A stretch of 64,000 nucleotides of DNA from a bacterium (GTDB lineage Bacteria; Planctomycetota; Planctomycetia; Kolteriales; Kolteriaceae): contig JAIELF010000018.1 of NCBI GenBank assembly GCA_019753235.1, positions 1-64,000 of the forward strand, read 5' to 3'. Both the position numbers and the translations under genes were made by a program. Of this stretch, positions 32,194 through 41,275 are shown piece after piece (position 1 is the stretch's first letter; each line of letters begins with the position of its first letter). The notes under the pieces were generated by a model. It did no database searches. It was given only the letters and a program-made list of their open reading frames with translations, and was not told where the DNA came from.

Positions 32194-34383
32194 TCAAAGG
32201 CGGAAGTTGAGGGTCTGTTGAATGTATCTCTTCACACGCCAGTAGATCGACTTGTAGCCGACATCGAAACGGGCGGCTCCCCGAAGTCCACTGGATAGGC
32301 TTCGGTCGGTATTGTCGATGTCGACGATCACCGCATACGACCGAAATTGAGGGATTTCCTTGTTCGATTGCTTGTTCGTGGTGGTGGGAACTTGTCCCCC
32401 TGCTTTGTTGGAAAGAGCTTGTGGCAACTCGGTGATCTCTTCCTGAGAAATCTCCGCAATGCGGGCTTCGAGGATCGAACCAACATGCCCGGCCAGCTTG
32501 ACCCAGACTCGAAGGTTCTCGGCCGAGCCGCCCGCCGCCAGTGCCTCTTGGATCAAACCAATCTCCGATTGGGGCACCACGATGTACGCTTCGAGTTTGG
32601 TGGGATCGCCTATCTGACAAAAGAGATCGCCCGGCTTAAAGAACTTGCCGACGTCGTTGGGTCGAGGGGGCGAGAGAGCGACCCCTTCGGTGCCGGGCGG
32701 AACGACGATATCCAGTTTCTTGATCTCTCCTTCGAGAAGACGCATTACCCGGTATGCCGCATCCGATGCGAGATGAGCATCCTCGGCCTTTCCATCCTGG
32801 TCCATCGCACGGTATGACTTTTCCAGATGGATTTGTTGATCATACTCTCGGCGAGCCGAGCCGTACTGAATCTCGAGCATCGGCTCGACAAACTTCGCTA
32901 AGAGTTGCCCGGGCATCACCGGATCGCCATCTTTGACCCAAAGGTTCTCGAGCTTACTTTGCCGAGGAACGGTCACGACCGTCGCGTTCTTGGGCTGCAT
33001 GATGAGAGGGGCATCGACCCGCATTGGGAGCGGAAAAAGGACCACGGTTGCGATCACAATCAGGGCCGTCGGAATGGAGACAGCCATCCGAACCTTGTCC
33101 ACCTTCAGCGTCCTCCACTTGCCGCTCAGCGTTTTGATCATCCGGTAGATCGGCACGATCACCATCGACGAGCCGGCTGCAACGGCGATCATGGCGCTAA
33201 TCACGCCCAGCTTGTATGGGCGAAGAAATGTGTAAAGAAAATAGAGAATCGTGACCGTGATGAGAATTCGGTACAGATACGCCGCCACCGCGTAAGTCAC
33301 GAACAGCCAGCGATTCTTCTGCGGCGCAAAAGGATCTTTGACCGGGTCTTCTCCCAGAAAGAGTTGGCCCGCCACCGTGCCGAGATACTTGTTCGATCGT
33401 TCGCGAAGGTTTGGGATCTCCGCGAGATCCGCGAGGATGTAATAACCGTCGAATCGGAGCAAAGGGTTCGCGTTGAAGAGGACGGTACTGACGCTGCAGA
33501 CAAAGATGATGCTCAGGCTAAGCGTGTTGAGCAGCCCGGGCTCGGTGTACCACCAGATCCAGACGAACATCGAGGAAAGAATCAATTCAACGTACATTCC
33601 CGCGGCGCCAATGATGGCTCGGTGCCATTTATTGGGAAGCATCCAAGCATCGGTCACGTTGCAGTAGAGACAGGGGGTAAAGACAAGAAACAAAAGACCC
33701 ATCTCATGAACTTCCCCCCCGAAGCGTTTACAGCTCAACCCGTGGCCGAACTCATGCAGCACTTTTACCACGCCCAGTGTGATCCACATGAAGATGACAT
33801 TGCGCACGGTAAAAAAGTCGTAGTACGCAGGGAGCTTGCTGATGAACGTGGACCAATTGACCAAGACAAGCAGCAACGATGCTAAGCCGAACATTGTCGC
33901 CAATAGCAGAAACGGAATCGTGAAAAGGAAGTACGTGTAAGGCATCAGCCGGCCGAGAAGCCTTTCGGGATCGAAGACCGGCACTTTGAGGTACAGGACA
34001 TTGAGAAACATCTGCTTCAACTTGTCGCGCTGTTTCTTCTTGTACCGCTCGTAAAGCCTTTGACCTGCCTGCGGCGTCTGGGCCGTGGCGAGCCCTGCTT
34101 GAAGAAGCTGTGAAACGAACCGTTCGAGTTCCGGCACGCTGAGCCTTTGCGGGCGGAACTTCTCGACGAATTCGTGCCTGACATCATCAAGATTCTTGTA
34201 GCCGTCGAGTTGTTGCAAAAGGAAGAGTTCTTCCTCGCGAAATCGAAAGTACCGTAGTCCGACCGGGTCCTTGATGATGAAGTAGGATTGTCCACCGTAG
34301 CGCTGTTGATTGATGACCAGGTCCGGGCGCATGCGAACCTTGATCTTCCGACGAAGATCAGGGTTCATCATCGCCACACCCAT
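32194..34383 (-). CDS. PqqD-like + M50 metalloprotease + HlyD fusion membrane protein
   Basis: A 729-residue protein with AGGAG upstream of its ATG. Order: a PqqD/RRE-like domain (about 15-105, MRPDLVINQQRYGG onward), a membrane region with the zinc site HEFGH at 210-214 and FDG at 311-313 (NANPLLRFDGYYIL), several further helices to about 455, and a C-terminal HlyD/lipoyl-type periplasmic segment (PRQSKLENLWVKDGDPVMPG and VGKFFKPGDLFCQIG). Zinc ligands and the catalytic Glu look intact, so it is a probable site-2-type protease. PqqD domains bind precursor peptides in RiPP pathways, so a peptide substrate is possible. It lies between the WD40-HlyD gene and the acyltransferase. Confidence 0.88.
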   Translation of the reverse strand: MGVAMMNPDLRRKIKVRMRPDLVINQQRYGGQSYFIIKDPVGLRYFRFREEELFLLQQLDGYKNLDDVRHEFVEKFRPQRLSVPELERFVSQLLQAGLATAQTPQAGQRLYERYKKKQRDKLKQMFLNVLYLKVPVFDPERLLGRLMPYTYFLFTIPFLLLATMFGLASLLLVLVNWSTFISKLPAYYDFFTVRNVIFMWITLGVVKVLHEFGHGLSCKRFGGEVHEMGLLFLVFTPCLYCNVTDAWMLPNKWHRAIIGAAGMYVELILSSMFVWIWWYTEPGLLNTLSLSIIFVCSVSTVLFNANPLLRFDGYYILADLAEIPNLRERSNKYLGTVAGQLFLGEDPVKDPFAPQKNRWLFVTYAVAAYLYRILITVTILYFLYTFLRPYKLGVISAMIAVAAGSSMVIVPIYRMIKTLSGKWRTLKVDKVRMAVSIPTALIVIATVVLFPLPMRVDAPLIMQPKNATVVTVPRQSKLENLWVKDGDPVMPGQLLAKFVEPMLEIQYGSARREYDQQIHLEKSYRAMDQDGKAEDAHLASDAAYRVMRLLEGEIKKLDIVVPPGTEGVALSPPRPNDVGKFFKPGDLFCQIGDPTKLEAYIVVPQSEIGLIQEALAAGGSAENLRVWVKLAGHVGSILEARIAEISQEEITELPQALSNKAGGQVPTTTNKQSNKEIPQFRSYAVIVDIDNTDRSLSSGLRGAARFDVGYKSIYWRVKRYIQQTLNFRL

Positions 34384-34425
34384 CGATCGATTCTCCTGTT
34401 CTTGCTTCCGATTTCGCTGAGCTAA

Positions 34426-36363
34426 TTAAGGTTGAGCCGACGGCGCGTCGGGGGGAGTTCCCTCGGGAAGAGGAAGCTCGGTGGGAACATCTTCGACCGG
34501 CTGGGTATCGCTGGGAGCAGGGCCGGGAACGGGCGGAAGTGAGTTGCCGACCGAGGGGAAACCGTCGATCGGTTTAGTGCGAATCGACCGTTCGGGAATG
34601 ACGCGGGCGACCGTTTCGACGGGCTTGCCGGGATAGACCACGATGGTGGCTTGACGACCGGGTGTCAGGACATCTCCGACGTTGTCAATGTCGGCATGGA
34701 TCTCTCGCTTTTCCGCTTCGATCACGGGATTGACGAAGGTGATTCGGCCCGTCAATCGTTCGTGAGTGATTTCGTCGGCCGAGGGAATTCGCCAGACTTT
34801 GACGGTCGTGTCTTGGCTCGCGGTGACGAAATAGTCGCCGGCGGGCGAAAAATCAACATCGTTGACATCGCGCAGATGACCCTTGAATCGCCGAATCAGC
34901 CGGGCCTGATCCTCGGCAGAGATCTGCTGCCAAAGCTCGACTTCATCGTCGGTCGTTCCCACAAGGACGAGACTCGCATCGGGTGTAAAGGTCGCTACCT
35001 GCGAGAACTTTCCTCGTGGGCTGGTGAATAGGCCTGTCGGTTGTCCATCGGTCAGGTTTCGAACCTGCAGATTGCCGGCAATGTTGAAGAGATATCGACG
35101 GCCGTCGGGCGACAAACCGACTCGACGAACATCGGGGGAGCGACCCTTATCGACCCGAATGACCTCGTTCTTCGTTAAGTCCCAGACGCGAACAGTATCG
35201 TTGTCGGCCGAGACTAACCGTTTGCCGTCGGGCGAGATGGCCAGCGAAAAGACGAAGGATCGATGCCCTAAGAGCTGGCCTTTTGTTTCGCCGGTCTTGA
35301 GATCGTAGACGCGGATGGCTCGGTCCCCGTCGTGGGCCGTGAAACAAAGATGGGGCTGCGTCGGATGCAGGGCCAGAGCGGTGATCCCGCCTCCCTTGGT
35401 GGGCCATTTCTTACCAACTTTGCCGGTGGCGAGTTCCCAAGTGAAAAGATGGCCGCTGCTGTCAGCACTCACCAGTCGGTCGACATTCGAGGGATCGCTG
35501 ACTAGGCAGGTGACTTTCTGATCGTGATCTTCGAAGAGTCGCAGCTGGGTCTTTTTCCAAATATCCCACTCAATGATCATGCCGTTCTCGTCCGCAGAGA
35601 CGCAGCGCCGACCGTCCGCCAGTGCGACGACACTGGTCACGGGGGCGGCATGCCCCGCTAATGAAACAACTGGACCCTGGGTAACGTCGGCATAAACATC
35701 GATCGCCATTCCTTCGCGGACTCGATCGGCATCAAGCAGTTCGACCGAGCCTTTAATGCGGACACGTTGGCGGTTGATGATTCGAATGATGGGTGTGCGA
35801 GGTTCGACGGCTTGGCCCTCTTTGCTCATCACTTCCACAATCGTGCCATCGATCGTGCTCCGCAGGATGTGTTGATTGACCTTCTCGGAGGCGAGAAGCT
35901 CTTTGTTCTTTTCTTCTTTGACGTTGTTCATGGACTTCTGGAACTCGGCCGTGGCGATGGCTACTTTCGCCTCCGCTTCGCGGAGTTTCTCCAACGATTC
36001 TGACTCTCGCTTGGCCAAACGCTTGGAGGAATCGCGGGCAGCGATCATTTCATCCAAGCGAGCCTTGGCGGCTTCGACCTCGGAGGTATCCTTGGCGACG
36101 AGCTGCTGCAATTCGAGTTGCATGCGAGCCTCTTCATCCCGCACCCTCGCCAACTCTTGACCGGCGACAACGCGGTCTCCTTCGGTCACTTTTACTTCCG
36201 CGAGCAACCCGCCGGCCTCGACGCTTAGACGGATGTCATCCTTGGCAAGAATGGGGCAATCGTAAAGGACGATCGGCTGATCAAAGCGAATCGAGGGAGG
36301 AGAATCCTGGGCGAGCACGCATGCTGTCGTCGACAGCATGGCCACGATCACGTTTCGTTTCAT
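34426..36363 (-). CDS. HlyD-family periplasmic adaptor with a seven-blade WD40 propeller inserted
   Basis: A 645-residue protein. The ATG at 36363 starts a signal peptide (KRNVIVAMLSTTACVLAQ); longer frames exist upstream. Order: lipoyl half (VEAGGLLAEVKVTEGDRVVA), a coiled-coil hairpin (about 85-165, Glu/Lys-rich), second lipoyl half (STIDGTIVEVMSKEGQ), a beta-barrel start (VRIKGSVELLDADRVREGM), then seven WD units (about residues 233-527) such as GMIIEWDI, HLFTWELA, DTVRVWDL and TTVKVWRI, and after them the barrel resumes (ITFVNPVIEAEKREIHADI, then VLTPGRQATIVVYPG). The propeller is inserted within the adaptor. A proline-rich tail closes it. It probably bridges inner and outer membrane parts of a transporter whose energising subunit is not visible here. 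Confidence 0.9.
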   Translation of the reverse strand: MKRNVIVAMLSTTACVLAQDSPPSIRFDQPIVLYDCPILAKDDIRLSVEAGGLLAEVKVTEGDRVVAGQELARVRDEEARMQLELQQLVAKDTSEVEAAKARLDEMIAARDSSKRLAKRESESLEKLREAEAKVAIATAEFQKSMNNVKEEKNKELLASEKVNQHILRSTIDGTIVEVMSKEGQAVEPRTPIIRIINRQRVRIKGSVELLDADRVREGMAIDVYADVTQGPVVSLAGHAAPVTSVVALADGRRCVSADENGMIIEWDIWKKTQLRLFEDHDQKVTCLVSDPSNVDRLVSADSSGHLFTWELATGKVGKKWPTKGGGITALALHPTQPHLCFTAHDGDRAIRVYDLKTGETKGQLLGHRSFVFSLAISPDGKRLVSADNDTVRVWDLTKNEVIRVDKGRSPDVRRVGLSPDGRRYLFNIAGNLQVRNLTDGQPTGLFTSPRGKFSQVATFTPDASLVLVGTTDDEVELWQQISAEDQARLIRRFKGHLRDVNDVDFSPAGDYFVTASQDTTVKVWRIPSADEITHERLTGRITFVNPVIEAEKREIHADIDNVGDVLTPGRQATIVVYPGKPVETVARVIPERSIRTKPIDGFPSVGNSLPPVPGPAPSDTQPVEDVPTELPLPEGTPPDAPSAQP

Positions 36364-36433
36364 GATGGGCAATGATCCTTTCTTTGACGGCGAGCAAAAC
36401 ATCTTCATCGACCGAGATTCGATGGATGTCTCG

Positions 36434-38476
36434 TTAGAAGAAGACGTACTCCCGAACGAAATCGATCAGTTCACGGAAGAGGACATAGCCCAGCGGTTTG
36501 GGCCCGCAATTGATCTTCGCCCGGACTTCCAGACCCGAAACCTTCGCCGAGTTTTGAATCTCCTTGGCGGCCTCGCGAGCAGTCTGCACCAGTCCCTGAT
36601 CCTCTTCGATTTCGACTTTCGCTTTGACGAAATTCTCTTGCTCGATCGGAGAAGCTTGTGTCCCGACTTGAATCAACCGCCCCTTGTAAACCGTGTCGGG
36701 ATTCGAACTCAGAACAAACTCGACGGGCAACTTGTCGTTGCTGATGGCCTCGGCACGAGCGATGTGGATCATCGCGTTTTCCGGGAGATCAACTTCAACG
36801 ACCCATTTTCCATCGACGTTGGAAATCTCAAGGATGGGATCCCCCTGCTTGATTTGTCGTCCCTGCATCAGCTCGGGATCCCACGTGGTCACCGTTCCAC
36901 GGATGGGGGATTTGACCACGAGTTTCTCAAGCTCCGGAGCAAGAAGCTGTTCCCGTTCGCGAAGATTGAGAAGCTTCAAACGAACGTCGGCGGTTTGGGT
37001 ATCAAGTTCGGGATCGAGCTTGCCGGCATCCACGCGCTGTCGTTCGAGTTCTTTGAGTTGGAACTCAAGCCGACGGATTTCGCCGCGAATCTCCGCTTGT
37101 TGCTTTTCAAGTTCGATGCTGGCCATCATGGCGACAGGAGTTGTCTCTTCTGTCAAGTCGCCATGCTTGACCTTCACGGCTCGAACTTCTCCATCGACGG
37201 GCGCGGCCACGATTCGGCGAATTTCCGGCACGAGTTCCCCTCGTCCTTCGAGCCGAAGCGGGTAGGGGAAAAGCCAAAGGAAAGTTCCAACGCCTGCTAA
37301 TAGTGCCAATACCGCGACGACCTTCGGAAGGCCACGTCCCCGCATCCAGCGAGTCGATCGGCCGATCCCCTTCCACAAGCCCAGCAGAAAGACGTCGTCA
37401 TGTTCGAGCGCGTTGGCCAGCGCGATCGCTCCGTGGCGAGAGACCACTTCCACTTTGGCGGCCATCTCGTCGACGGGGGCAGGGTCTTCGATCATCTCGC
37501 ACAACAAGGCGGAAGTCGTCTTCCCCTTGCGGTCAGCAAAATCACGAGTGTCGGTCATCGGGACGACGATGATCAGCTTGCTGCCCGATTCTTCAACGTA
37601 ATCCTTCAACGCACTTTGAATGTCGCCCGGCCAATGGGGTTCGATCTGACCCGAGTAAACCAGATTCTCGCCGTGACGGGTCACCTTCGTGGCGAGCGTG
37701 GTCAATCGGCGAATGAGGTTCGATCGTTGTTCAACGACGTCTTGCCCACTGATGGCGACGATCTTCGACTTCGTTCCTCGCTGGATGGCGACGCTCAAGC
37801 GTTCGCACTGGATCAGTTTTTTCCCCTCGTTGGCGACGAGATAGGCGACCTGGGTCGGATCGAGCCCGCCGTGGACAGAGCGGATAAACCCTTCCACCTG
37901 GTTCCACTGGGCCTGTTGATTGAGGATGATCTTGTATCGGCCGTTCTTAATGAACTTGGCGATCTCGCTCGCGACCCGTTTGAGAAACTGAACATATCCC
38001 TGTTGCGCCGTCGATCGGCGACTGGCATCTTGAAATACTTCGCACACTCCCAGCGTTTCACCATCGACGATGATCGGTGCCAAGACCAGGAGGAATGGTG
38101 TCGGGTTTTGGATCGTTGCCGACTCCCCCGATTCGCTCGATTCCCCCGATTGGCCGGGACCCGAATGGGGGGCGACTAAGAAGGCATCTTGCTTCGAAAC
38201 GATGTAGCGAAGGAGTTCATCGTGGGGCGGGCGGGTCGCTTCATCAAAGGGAGGCAGGTTGACTTGGAACTGAAGCTGCAGATTCCCCTGATGCGTCCGA
38301 ATCCAGAGGGCAACCGAACGAGCGGCCAGGGCCGTGTAGACTCGACGCATGGTCTCGGCATAGAACTCGGCCGGCGAGACATCCGAGCCGGCTAAATGCT
38401 CGATCTCACTCACCAAGCGACCGATTTCGCGTCGCGTTTGATCGACAAGTCGGGGGTCAATAGGGGCTTCGGACAT
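36434..38476 (-). CDS. GAF-type cytosolic sensor fused through one TM helix to an HlyD adaptor
   Basis: A 680-residue protein and first gene of the operon. The N-terminal 370 residues look like two GAF-type domains (about 30-175 and 195-360; VLAPIIVDGETLGVCEVFQD and IIVVPMTDTRDFADRKGKTT are core strands). One membrane helix follows at about 384-404 (PKVVAVLALLAGVGTFLWLF), then the periplasmic HlyD region: LVPEIRRIVAAPVDGEVRAV, a coiled coil, KSPIRGTVTTWDPELMQGR and a C-terminal barrel. The second lipoyl half and barrel are complete. The GAF part in the cytosol could sense a ligand and signal to the adaptor across the membrane. A 70-base gap precedes the HlyD-WD40 gene. Confidence 0.88.
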   Translation of the reverse strand: MSEAPIDPRLVDQTRREIGRLVSEIEHLAGSDVSPAEFYAETMRRVYTALAARSVALWIRTHQGNLQLQFQVNLPPFDEATRPPHDELLRYIVSKQDAFLVAPHSGPGQSGESSESGESATIQNPTPFLLVLAPIIVDGETLGVCEVFQDASRRSTAQQGYVQFLKRVASEIAKFIKNGRYKIILNQQAQWNQVEGFIRSVHGGLDPTQVAYLVANEGKKLIQCERLSVAIQRGTKSKIVAISGQDVVEQRSNLIRRLTTLATKVTRHGENLVYSGQIEPHWPGDIQSALKDYVEESGSKLIIVVPMTDTRDFADRKGKTTSALLCEMIEDPAPVDEMAAKVEVVSRHGAIALANALEHDDVFLLGLWKGIGRSTRWMRGRGLPKVVAVLALLAGVGTFLWLFPYPLRLEGRGELVPEIRRIVAAPVDGEVRAVKVKHGDLTEETTPVAMMASIELEKQQAEIRGEIRRLEFQLKELERQRVDAGKLDPELDTQTADVRLKLLNLREREQLLAPELEKLVVKSPIRGTVTTWDPELMQGRQIKQGDPILEISNVDGKWVVEVDLPENAMIHIARAEAISNDKLPVEFVLSSNPDTVYKGRLIQVGTQASPIEQENFVKAKVEIEEDQGLVQTAREAAKEIQNSAKVSGLEVRAKINCGPKPLGYVLFRELIDFVREYVFF

Positions 38477-39111
38477 TCACATTTCCCATGCTGGATAGAC
38501 CGCGCCTGCCTCGCATCCGGTACAGGCGCGTGGCGAACGAAAAAGGTATCCGACCAATCGACGCGGAGAGATTCCCAAATCCCGGCGGCGAGCACCCAGC
38601 CGAGCCGGCCATCGACCGGGAGAATCTCTTGTCGACCAAACCATTCCGCGCAAACAACAAGACTCTGGCAGGTTCTCGGGCGACCGGTCATTATGAAAAG
38701 GCTACTCCCCCCCGCACAGAGCGTCAAGGAGGGAAATGCCCCGGTGCCCGGATCAGCACCGCGCGGCGCTTGGTCTAGCGAGAACTCATCGTTAAGGTTT
38801 ACGCCGTTTGCCCAGATCCCGTTGGTTCGGAGAGCCAAGAACCACTTTCAAGAATCAATCACTTGTGGGTCAGTTTTGCGTATAGTGGGACGTCGCGCTG
38901 GGTGATCGATTCATCTTCGCCTGGGAACGCCACCGGCCAGCAAGTCGGTCCAAGCGACAAAAGAGGCGGTGAGGGCGTCGAGCCCGTTTCGGCCCAGGAC
39001 GGCCCTCGCCGAGGTTCGGCCGACCGCTTTCTCGAAGTGCGGCGGGTGCGGAGTATCACGACCCTAGAGGCAAGCGCCTCTGGGGGGCGAAAAAATAAAG
39101 GAGATCAAAAG
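38477..39111. other. 635-bp divergent region between the HlyD operon and an HtrA gene
   Basis: No supported gene. Frames that read through it on both strands lack a ribosome-binding site and plausible composition. It must hold the leftward promoter for the GAF-HlyD operon and the rightward one for htrA. A 6-bp-stem hairpin (AGAGGC/GCCTCT, 39066-39071 with 39076-39081) lies 30 bases before the htrA start, in the leader next to its AAAGGAG site. No clear -35/-10 pair was found. Confidence 0.5.
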
Positions 39112-40545
39112 ATGATGGTTCGTTTCAAAGCAAGTCGGGTCAGCGTGCTTGCCGGCACGGTGGTGGCAATGCTTTCCAGCGGTGGTCATTTCGCATGGGC
39201 CGACCAGCCGGCACCAGTTACCAAAGAGGGATCGCTTGAGTTTCGTCGGGTGGTGAAGACGGTTCTGCCGGCCGTGGTCAGCATTCAAGCCAGTGCCATG
39301 TCCGACGAGGAAAAGGCGAAGAGGAAGGAGGACTTGCAGAAACGACTCAATGATATGCGTCGCCTGCTCCCCCCGGAATTCCGAAAGCAGATCGAAAAGA
39401 TGGATCCCGACGACATGCCCGAACAGCTTGGGTTCGGCTCCGGGGTCATCATCGACAAACGAGGCGTCATCCTGACCAACAACCACGTTGTCGAGAACGC
39501 GAAGAAGGTAAAGGTCATCCTTCAAGATAACAGAGAGTTCGAGGCGACTGACATCATTCGCGACCCGAAAGCGGACGTCGCGATTGTTCGCCTGAACAAA
39601 GAAGACATCAGTTCCATCGATCTCCCGGTCGCTCAGCTCGGCGACAGCAGTCAGGTCGAGATCGGCGACTGGGTTCTGGCGATGGGATCTCCCTTCGGCC
39701 TAACGGGGACGGTCACAAGCGGAATCGTCAGCGCCAAAGGACGGACGCCGCCGGAACTCAATCTGCTCTACAAGGACTTCATTCAAACCGATGCCGCCAT
39801 CAATCCCGGCAATAGCGGTGGACCGCTGGTTGATCTCGATGGCAAGATCATCGGCATCAATACCGCAATCCGCTCGAACACGGGCAGCTTCGGCGGTATC
39901 GGCTTTGCCATCCCTAGCAACATGGTGAAAAACATTGCCGACCAACTCGACAAGTTTGGCCGAGTGAAAAGATCTTACCTAGGAATCGCGATGCGCCCAC
40001 TGGCGAAGAAAGAACTGACGGACAAAAAGCTAGATACCGGCGTCGAAGTGACCGGGCTCGCCGATGGGCAAACCCCCGCACGAAAAGCAGGCCTGAAGCC
40101 GAAGGACATCATCCTTTCGGTGGATGGTAAGCCTGTGAAAGAGACGCAAGAGCTTCAGGACGTTGTTTCCTCCACGCCCGCGGGCAATACGATCGCTGTC
40201 CAAGTTGTTCGCGAGGGACAGCCTGTCGACATCAAGATTCTGTTAGAAGAGCAGCCAGAATCGTTCGGCGTTCAGCAGATCATGGCTGCGGCGGGGGACG
40301 AATCAATCCTCGGCATGCAGATCCTCGAGCAGAAAGGAAAGCTCCTGGTGACGGCCGTCGAAGAGGGTAGCCCTGCCGCTCAAGCCGGCGTCGAACCAGG
40401 TGACACGATCCTGAAAGCGAGCGGCAAAGAAGTCACCACGAACGACCAGTTCAAGACGGCGGTCGAGGGGATCACCGACGGCGTCTTGCTGAAGGTCCAG
40501 AAGGAAGACGGAAGCGTCAAGTTGCTTGTTGTCGGAGGCAAGTAG
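39112..40545 (+). CDS. HtrA/DegP-type periplasmic serine protease with two PDZ domains
   Basis: A 477-residue exported protease/chaperone. The ATG at 39112 has AAAGGAG 8 bases upstream and starts a signal peptide ending near HFAWA. The frame is open for about 80 codons upstream, but without a site. The trypsin-like triad is His125 (NNHVVEN), Asp155 (KADVAIV) and Ser235 (GNSGGP), so it should be active. Two PDZ domains follow (SYLGIAMRPLAKKEL onward, and LLVTAVEEGSPAAQAGVEPG). An insert after the first strand (about residues 60-95) is Lys/Arg/Glu-rich. It probably degrades or refolds misfolded envelope proteins. A double hairpin terminator lies downstream. Confidence 0.95.
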   Translation: MMVRFKASRVSVLAGTVVAMLSSGGHFAWADQPAPVTKEGSLEFRRVVKTVLPAVVSIQASAMSDEEKAKRKEDLQKRLNDMRRLLPPEFRKQIEKMDPDDMPEQLGFGSGVIIDKRGVILTNNHVVENAKKVKVILQDNREFEATDIIRDPKADVAIVRLNKEDISSIDLPVAQLGDSSQVEIGDWVLAMGSPFGLTGTVTSGIVSAKGRTPPELNLLYKDFIQTDAAINPGNSGGPLVDLDGKIIGINTAIRSNTGSFGGIGFAIPSNMVKNIADQLDKFGRVKRSYLGIAMRPLAKKELTDKKLDTGVEVTGLADGQTPARKAGLKPKDIILSVDGKPVKETQELQDVVSSTPAGNTIAVQVVREGQPVDIKILLEEQPESFGVQQIMAAAGDESILGMQILEQKGKLLVTAVEEGSPAAQAGVEPGDTILKASGKEVTTNDQFKTAVEGITDGVLLKVQKEDGSVKLLVVGGK

Positions 40546-40578
40546 CCGACCCTCGGCGACGGATCCAGAGAAACCCCG

Positions 40579-40620
40579 TGCCCTGGCCACCCGATGAGGT
40601 GTCCAGGGCATCCTTTTATT
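40579..40620 (+). terminator. Intrinsic terminator after the htrA gene
   Basis: TGCCCTGG (40579-40586) pairs with CCAGGGCA (40603-40610), and the stem continues as CCACC/GGTG with a one-base bulge, around a short loop. It is followed by TCCTTTTATT, an imperfect T-run. It starts 34 bases after the stop codon. Confidence 0.75.
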
Positions 40621-40682
40621 GATCACCCTGAGCCTGAAGCTTCGCGGCACCTGAACCGTTCATTTCGATGCATGACCAACAA

Positions 40683-40718
40683 AAAGGCCTCGCCTGCCAT
40701 CGATAGGCAGAGGCCTTT
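40683..40718. terminator. Second hairpin, likely bidirectional terminator between convergent genes
   Basis: AAAGGCCT (40683-40690) pairs with AGGCCTTT (40711-40718), with an inner GCCT/AGGC pair and a CGAT-type loop. The arms carry A-runs on the left and T-runs on the right, so it can work in both directions: for htrA (plus) and for the membrane-protein gene at 40754-41275 (minus). Confidence 0.65.
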
Positions 40719-40753
40719 CTTCATGCTGATCGCCGACTCCTTTTTACACTCCT

Positions 40754-41275
40754 TTATGCCGAGCCTCTGGCCAACCACATTTGGTACAGGCTAAAGCCAA
40801 GCGAAACCAGACTCATGATCGCGGCAACCCAAAGGATGTTGTAGATCAGACTGTACTTCTTGTGCATCGCCCCGAGGGCATCCATCAATCGCCTAATGTC
40901 CTGACCTTTCGTGAGGGCGATTCCACCAAAGCCTGCCGCGGCCTGTTGGGTCCACAGCCCCATCATCACCATCATCAAACCAACCAATCCGACGGCCACT
41001 GCCGTCATCGCGATCGGCGACATCCAACCTCCGGACGTCAACACCGTTTCCAATTGTTTCATCTGTGGCTCGGCAACACCCGCCTCTTTGGCGGCTGCCA
41101 GGATGCGGTCGGGGTTTCGCGTGCTGATGAAGCCGGCCACCGCTTGGAAGATTTGAATCGCTCCGAAGAACACGATCACGAATCCGACCATCCCCATCTT
41201 TCGGGCGAGATCGCCGATCAAGCGGTTCTGCTGATCGTTGAATTCATACTCGTTCACCAACGGTTCACTGGACAT
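40754..41275 (-). CDS. Polytopic membrane protein, unknown
   Basis: A 173-residue protein. The ATG at 41275 is chosen because AAAGGAG lies 8 bases upstream. About three hydrophobic segments are visible (residues 28-50, 85-106 with MMVMMGLW, and 143-163), so it is an inner-membrane protein. The first loop is polar and charged (STRNPDRILAAAKEAGVAEPQ). I recognise no family. It converges on the htrA gene and has a clear hairpin downstream. It does not look linked to its other neighbour, the dehalogenase-like gene. Confidence 0.78.
   Translation of the reverse strand: MSSEPLVNEYEFNDQQNRLIGDLARKMGMVGFVIVFFGAIQIFQAVAGFISTRNPDRILAAAKEAGVAEPQMKQLETVLTSGGWMSPIAMTAVAVGLVGLMMVMMGLWTQQAAAGFGGIALTKGQDIRRLMDALGAMHKKYSLIYNILWVAAIMSLVSLGFSLYQMWLARGSA

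Noticed and set aside
38410-38838. Open frames on both strands in the 635-bp region upstream of htrA.
   Set aside because: No ribosome-binding site, unlikely amino-acid composition, and overlap with the GAF-HlyD start; treated as non-coding.
38863-39111. An in-frame extension of the htrA gene by about 83 codons at the 5' side.
   Set aside because: AAAGGAG and a signal peptide at 39112 fix the start; the upstream part has no site and atypical composition.
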